Below are positions 16,973-20,417 of a DNA stretch of 20,417 nucleotides, piece after piece (position 1 is the stretch's first letter; each line of letters opens with the position of its first letter). A program made the position numbers and the translations under genes. Source of the DNA: Flavobacteriales bacterium (lineage in GTDB: Bacteria; Bacteroidota; Bacteroidia; Flavobacteriales_G; Salibacteraceae); NCBI GenBank assembly GCA_003499525.1, contig DNTB01000034.1:1-20417 (forward strand), given 5' to 3'. The notes beneath the pieces are model-generated. The model saw nothing but the letters and a program-made list of their open reading frames with translations. It was not told where the DNA came from and searched no databases.

Positions 16973-17844
16973 ATGAAATTAAGCTCATTACCATAGCACT
17001 TGGTTTTATCTTAAGCTTTTGTCCCATCTCGGCTAAGGCATTGCAATGGGCAGATACATTATTTATAAATCCAGGTATGATAGCCCTGGATACGATGGGT
17101 CAGGCCGTATTTCCTTATCTCGCTTTTAATGCGACTGCCCAGTTCGATCAGCACAATTATTTCTCAAGAGTTGAGCCGGGAACATCATTGCAACTCACCA
17201 TTATGAACTTAGACAGTATTGCACATAATATCCTGATTGATGAAGGTATGTTTTCTACAGGTGTGTTGTTACCAGGACAGACTTCTACAATCGACTTTGG
17301 GGTATTACCCAATGGAATATATGGAGTGCGAGACAGTCTGGAACTCAATAGGTTCTTAGGGCTAAGTACGTTTTTTGTTGTTTGGCCCGAATCCAAAGAA
17401 TGTTTCTATTGGCATCTTAATGAGCACCAAAGCGACTGGAACGCGGACATAAGAAACGGAGTAACCATAGATACTGAAGAATATACCCCAGATTACTTCT
17501 CCATAAACGACCGTGTGCACCCTCAAATCATGAGTGATACTCTGGCCAGTGTAACAGGAAAGGTCAACGATTCCATTTTAATATTTGTGCAGAACTCAGG
17601 AAGAATGGCTCACTCAATTCATTTTCATGGCTATCACGTTGAAGTCTTATATTCCAATGGAAATGCTCTTGATATCGGAAGAGAAAAGGATACGATCCCT
17701 GTTAAACCCGGTAAAGGGCAGGTTTACCTCCTGGTTCCGTTTCAGCCGGGAATCTTTCCCGTGCACGATCACAATCTTATTTCCACAACCGGAGGGGGAA
17801 ATTTTCCAAGTGGTATGATGGTTATGATGAATATTGGATTATGA
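16973..17844 (+). CDS. Two-domain cupredoxin protein, multicopper-oxidase half A; apparent frameshift or ATT start
   Basis: The frame is open through a signal peptide (KLITIALGFILSFCPISAKA, 16981-17040) into mature protein, but no in-frame ATG exists. ATG at 16973 runs out of frame to a stop after seven codons. One extra base near 16976-16980 would join ATG to the signal peptide; alternatively ATT at 16978 starts it. Counting from Leu at 17041, there are 267 residues and two cupredoxin domains. Domain 1 (about 1-115) lacks copper ligands. Domain 2 (about 116-267) has HSIHFHG (His191, His194, His196) and HDH (242-244) followed by SGMM (258-260), which align with multicopper oxidase motifs L3 and L4, except that Asp243 replaces the type 1 cysteine. 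So it keeps a trinuclear half-site but no type 1 copper. It overlaps the next gene by ATGA (17841-17844). It has no T9SS domain. Confidence 0.75.
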
Positions 17845-19025
17845 AGAACGTAATCGGCATGCTTCTCATACTCTTTCCTGTTTTTGGACAGCTTTGGGGT
17901 CAAAATGTGGTGCGGTATCGCCTTGAGGCGAGAATGAATGGTATTACAACCCTTTGGAACGGAGATACGCTTAATTTTTGGGGGTTCAATATCTACAACG
18001 AGGAAGGCGGCACCCCTGTATTGCCTGGTCCAACAATTGAATGTAATGAAGGTGATTCTGTTGTCATATCCCTTAAAAATGAAAGCCTTGAAGCACATAC
18101 CATACATCTTCATGGCCTTGATGTCGATCAGGCCAACGATGGAGTTCCCAGTACGTCTTTTTATGTCCAGCCTGGCGAAATCGGTACGTATTCCTTTCTT
18201 GCTACGCATGCAGGAAATTATCTTTATCACTGTCATGTAGGGACCGTCCTGCACCTGCAGATGGGAATGTATGGCGCTGTAATAGTTCGAGCTGCAAATG
18301 GAGTGAATCAAGCTTACACCGGAGGCCCTTCTTATAGCTATGACAAAATGTGGCTAACCAATGAAGTGGCTAAAGCGTGGCATGATGATTATACGGCTAT
18401 AACCAACATGAGTGCATATGCGCCGGATTATTTTCATGTCAATGGAAAATCCAAACAACAAATCTGGAACGATTCGAGCATTAGCGTACTCGACGGTGTA
18501 GTTGGGGATACCATACTGGTTAGATTGAAAAATATGGGATACGGAATAAATCGGTATATCTTTCCTCCTGGGTTATTCCCCACTCAGGTTATGTCTGACG
18601 GAAGGCCATTACCAAGTCCAGTTATTTCTGATACCGTTGATGTGTATCCGGGCGAAAGATTTGGAGTTTTACTTTATGCCAAACAAGCCCTAATGGACTC
18701 GGTTCGAGTACAGTTCATCCGCATGTATAGAGACCAACTCTGGGGAGAAGAGATGATCCCATTTAACATCAGTGCCGCTTCTTATATTGAAAAGGTGGAT
18801 AAACGTTTTAAAGTTTATCCCAACCCGTTTAATCAATTCGTGTTTCTAGGCGCTTCATTTTCCGGAAGTTACAGGATTTACAGTGTTTCCGGTACGCTGC
18901 TTGAAAAAGGAATATTGAATGACTCCGTTATTCTCGTGCCGGAAAAAAATATAAAAGGTGTTTTCTTGCTTGTTCTGGAGGATGCAGATGGCAACATTTA
19001 CACGGAAAAACTTCTTCGTTACTAG
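17841..19025 (+). CDS. Two-domain cupredoxin protein with T9SS sorting domain, multicopper-oxidase half B
   Basis: This 394-residue protein has a signal peptide (1-20, cleavage before Gln21). Cupredoxin domain 1 (about 24-150) carries HTIHLHG (His86, His89, His91) and YHCHVGTVLHLQMGM, giving His130, Cys131, His132, His138 and Met143: a type 1 copper site plus HxH ligands of a trinuclear site. Domain 2 (about 165-312) keeps the fold but has NRYIFPPG where an HxxHxHG loop would be, and no second His motif. Residues about 318-394 are a T9SS type A sorting domain (KVYPNPFN at 324-331, then a GxxxLLVLEDADG-like end), so it should leave the cell or sit on the surface. It is translationally coupled to the preceding gene. 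The PDYF-x-I/V-N segment is shared with its neighbour, suggesting duplication. The substrate is unknown. Its stop overlaps that of the MFS gene. Confidence 0.88.
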   Translation: MKNVIGMLLILFPVFGQLWGQNVVRYRLEARMNGITTLWNGDTLNFWGFNIYNEEGGTPVLPGPTIECNEGDSVVISLKNESLEAHTIHLHGLDVDQANDGVPSTSFYVQPGEIGTYSFLATHAGNYLYHCHVGTVLHLQMGMYGAVIVRAANGVNQAYTGGPSYSYDKMWLTNEVAKAWHDDYTAITNMSAYAPDYFHVNGKSKQQIWNDSSISVLDGVVGDTILVRLKNMGYGINRYIFPPGLFPTQVMSDGRPLPSPVISDTVDVYPGERFGVLLYAKQALMDSVRVQFIRMYRDQLWGEEMIPFNISAASYIEKVDKRFKVYPNPFNQFVFLGASFSGSYRIYSVSGTLLEKGILNDSVILVPEKNIKGVFLLVLEDADGNIYTEKLLRY

Positions 19026-20272
19026 GAGTTTTTTATTGATCTAAAGTGAAGAGTAAAGCTGGATACCAGACCTGTTAATGCAAAAACAACACTGACCCAA
19101 AAAACAGTCTGATGACCGGTTATTCCCGGCGATTTATCCAGTAAGTATCCCATCAAAGGGCTCATGAAAACGTCGGGTGTATATCCAATAACAGACATGA
19201 TTCCTACCGCTATACCTGTTGCCACTACCGGAACTGAAGCGCTTTGCATAACTGCAAAATAAATACCTCGCAAGCCAAATACGCCTGCTACCATTATCGG
19301 AAGCAAAAGAACAAAGTGTACCCATGAGGTGCCAACTACCCCTGTAGCTACCAATAATCCTCCAATAAGTATTAAGATGAAACATAAAACTATAGTTCGA
19401 GTACCCCCATAGCGATCCGCAATAAATCCTGCCATTATTGCAAATACCGGTCTTAACCAAATTGCTCCGGCACCCATAGCTGCAGCATCTACCTCATTAA
19501 AGGAGAGCACATTTTCTGCGTAAAGCGAGATGTCATCAGTAGTTTTGTAGCCCACATAAGCACTGACAATTATTATGGCCTGAAGCCAAACTTCTGGAAT
19601 CTTAGCAATGCGAAGCACATTATAAACTGAGGTGACCTCTTCCCGTTTTTCCAGATTGGTCATGGTCGGTGGTATGGCAAACCAGACAAATATCCCAGTA
19701 GAAATAGTAATCCCTGATGTGGCCAAAATAACCCAACGAAATGATTCAACACGCTGTTGATCAGATACGTCACCTACTGCATGGGGCATCAAGTATGAAA
19801 AAATCAGGAGTGTTAACGTGGCGATAAGAGCGGCCGTAATCCCTCTTCCACCTTCCAGCAATCCAAAGGCTCTTCCTTGGAATCCAGATCCTCCCCATTC
19901 TCTTGTTGCCCTGATTAAAGCGGACCAAAACAGGAAGACCGTCGTAAAACCCCAGTATCCGTAAATCATGCTAACGCCAAGTCTTGAGGGAATGGTGGAT
20001 AGGGCTATACCACCGAGTGCAGTTAACCACAGAGCCACTGCTATTAAATTTCTGGCTGGAAAACGATCAGCCAGCGGTCCACCAAAGAAATAAGATCCCA
20101 TTGCGACAATCCCGTAGATGGAAAAATAGGAACCCAGCTCGAGATTGGATATTTCAAATGCCGCCAAAATTGTGGGTCTAAAAACACGCGCCATCACAAA
20201 AGGCAGAAAAAAAATAATCTCGCCGGCGAGGACGAGAGCAAGAAGAACGGTATATTTTTTTCGCGAAGACAA
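19022..20272 (-). CDS. Major facilitator superfamily transporter
   Basis: This is an inner-membrane secondary transporter of 416 residues with about 12 predicted helices (first at about 8-30, last at about 388-410). MFS motif A is visible in both halves: GPLADRFPARN (65-75) and AGFIADRYGGTR (281-292). The loop RAFGLLEGGRG (134-144) recalls the organophosphate/hexuronate-type and NarK-like branches, but the substrate cannot be assigned. The start is TTG (20272-20270): an in-frame stop lies five codons upstream, no ATG intervenes, and the next Met (27) would remove helix 1. It converges on the second copper gene with the two stops sharing CTAG, so it is not part of that operon. No consensus promoter is seen; TAACCTTG (20287-20280) is one mismatch off but would leave almost no leader. 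Confidence 0.88.
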   Translation of the reverse strand: MSSRKKYTVLLALVLAGEIIFFLPFVMARVFRPTILAAFEISNLELGSYFSIYGIVAMGSYFFGGPLADRFPARNLIAVALWLTALGGIALSTIPSRLGVSMIYGYWGFTTVFLFWSALIRATREWGGSGFQGRAFGLLEGGRGITAALIATLTLLIFSYLMPHAVGDVSDQQRVESFRWVILATSGITISTGIFVWFAIPPTMTNLEKREEVTSVYNVLRIAKIPEVWLQAIIIVSAYVGYKTTDDISLYAENVLSFNEVDAAAMGAGAIWLRPVFAIMAGFIADRYGGTRTIVLCFILILIGGLLVATGVVGTSWVHFVLLLPIMVAGVFGLRGIYFAVMQSASVPVVATGIAVGIMSVIGYTPDVFMSPLMGYLLDKSPGITGHQTVFWVSVVFALTGLVSSFTLHFRSIKNS

Positions 20273-20343
20273 TGAACTGCAAGGTTATATTTTTTCACCT
20301 ACTAACTTGAGCTTGTTAGAGTTTGATCAGACGCTAAAAGCTA

Positions 20344-20374
20344 TTTGCTTATTATTCCAATTGGATTACTTTTG
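20344..20374 (+). promoter_or_regulatory. Bacteroidota-type promoter for the tRNA
   Basis: TTTG (20344-20347), a 19-nt spacer, then TACTTTTG (20367-20374) is a full match to TTTG/TAnnTTTG. Transcription would start near 20381, twelve bases before the tRNA 5' end. Confidence 0.75.
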
Positions 20375-20392
20375 TGCGCTCGAAACTATCAA

Positions 20393-20417
20393 GGTCCGGT
20401 AGTTCAGTTGGTTAGAA
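20393..20417 (+). tRNA. 5' part of a tRNA, probably tRNA-Asp (cut by window edge)
   Basis: GGTCCGG forms the acceptor 5' strand (20393-20399), then TA, D-stem GTTC (20402-20405), D-loop AGTTGGTTA and the returning D-stem GAA (20415-20417). The anticodon lies beyond the window. The 5' sequence resembles Bacteroidota tRNA-Asp(GTC), but identity is from memory of the family and not proven here. Confidence 0.7.

Noticed and set aside
16973..19025. Calling the copper pair a copper nitrite reductase
   Set aside because: The HxxHxHG loops and HCH/HDH arrangement resemble multicopper oxidases. The nitrite reductase spacing (Cys-x8-His with HCAPPG) is not present.
19022..20272. Copper exporter or nitrate transporter role for the MFS gene based on its neighbour
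   Set aside because: It is on the opposite strand, convergent and not co-transcribed with the copper pair, and lacks substrate-specific motifs such as Met/Cys-rich clusters or the nitrate signature.

Overview
The window reads as chromosomal DNA of a Bacteroidota (Bacteroidetes) bacterium. Several upstream regions match that phylum's promoter form (a TTTG or TTG box, about 19 nt, then TAnnTTTG). One secreted protein ends in a type IX secretion (T9SS) sorting domain. A small secreted protein resembles the GLPGLI/DUF4412 type. I see no SD-based leaders, insertion sequences, CRISPR arrays, integrases or rRNA. Most of the window is conserved housekeeping sequence. The family and genus cannot be fixed from this sequence alone.

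Layout: (1) 38-3717, minus strand: gyrA followed by a secreted TPR protein. (2) 3718-3975: a divergent control region with two inverted repeats built on the same half-site. (3) 3976-6522, plus: clpC, ending in a terminator that overlaps its own stop codon. (4) 6529-11502, minus: a tight four-gene run, arginase > argS (4-nt overlap) > ffh > folD, driven by a near-consensus promoter. (5) 11604-12239, plus: a small secreted protein transcribed divergently from the arginase operon. (6) 12330-14732, plus: ftsK. (7) 14784-15491 and 15671-16834, minus: an SGNH/GDSL lipoprotein and an RlmL-type RNA methyltransferase. (8) About 16973-19025, plus: two translationally coupled cupredoxin (multicopper-oxidase-like) genes. 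(9) 19022-20272, minus: an MFS transporter whose stop overlaps that of the second copper gene. (10) 20393-20417: the first third of a tRNA, probably tRNA-Asp, with a clear promoter, cut by the window edge.

The most interesting part is the copper gene pair. Each protein has two cupredoxin domains, and only one domain in each keeps copper ligands: domain 2 of the upstream protein (HxxHxH plus HDH, no type 1 Cys) and domain 1 of the downstream protein (HxxHxH plus HCH...H...M). Together they make up the ligand set of one two-domain multicopper oxidase with its type 1 copper in domain 1. This suggests a duplicated oxidase that became an obligate hetero-oligomer by complementary loss. The upstream gene also has no ATG in frame with its well-formed signal peptide: either one base is missing or it starts at a rare ATT.

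The rest fits standard roles: DNA topology and segregation (gyrA, ftsK), protein quality control and targeting (clpC, ffh), translation and arginine use (argS, arginase), one-carbon metabolism (folD), and rRNA modification (RlmL-like).
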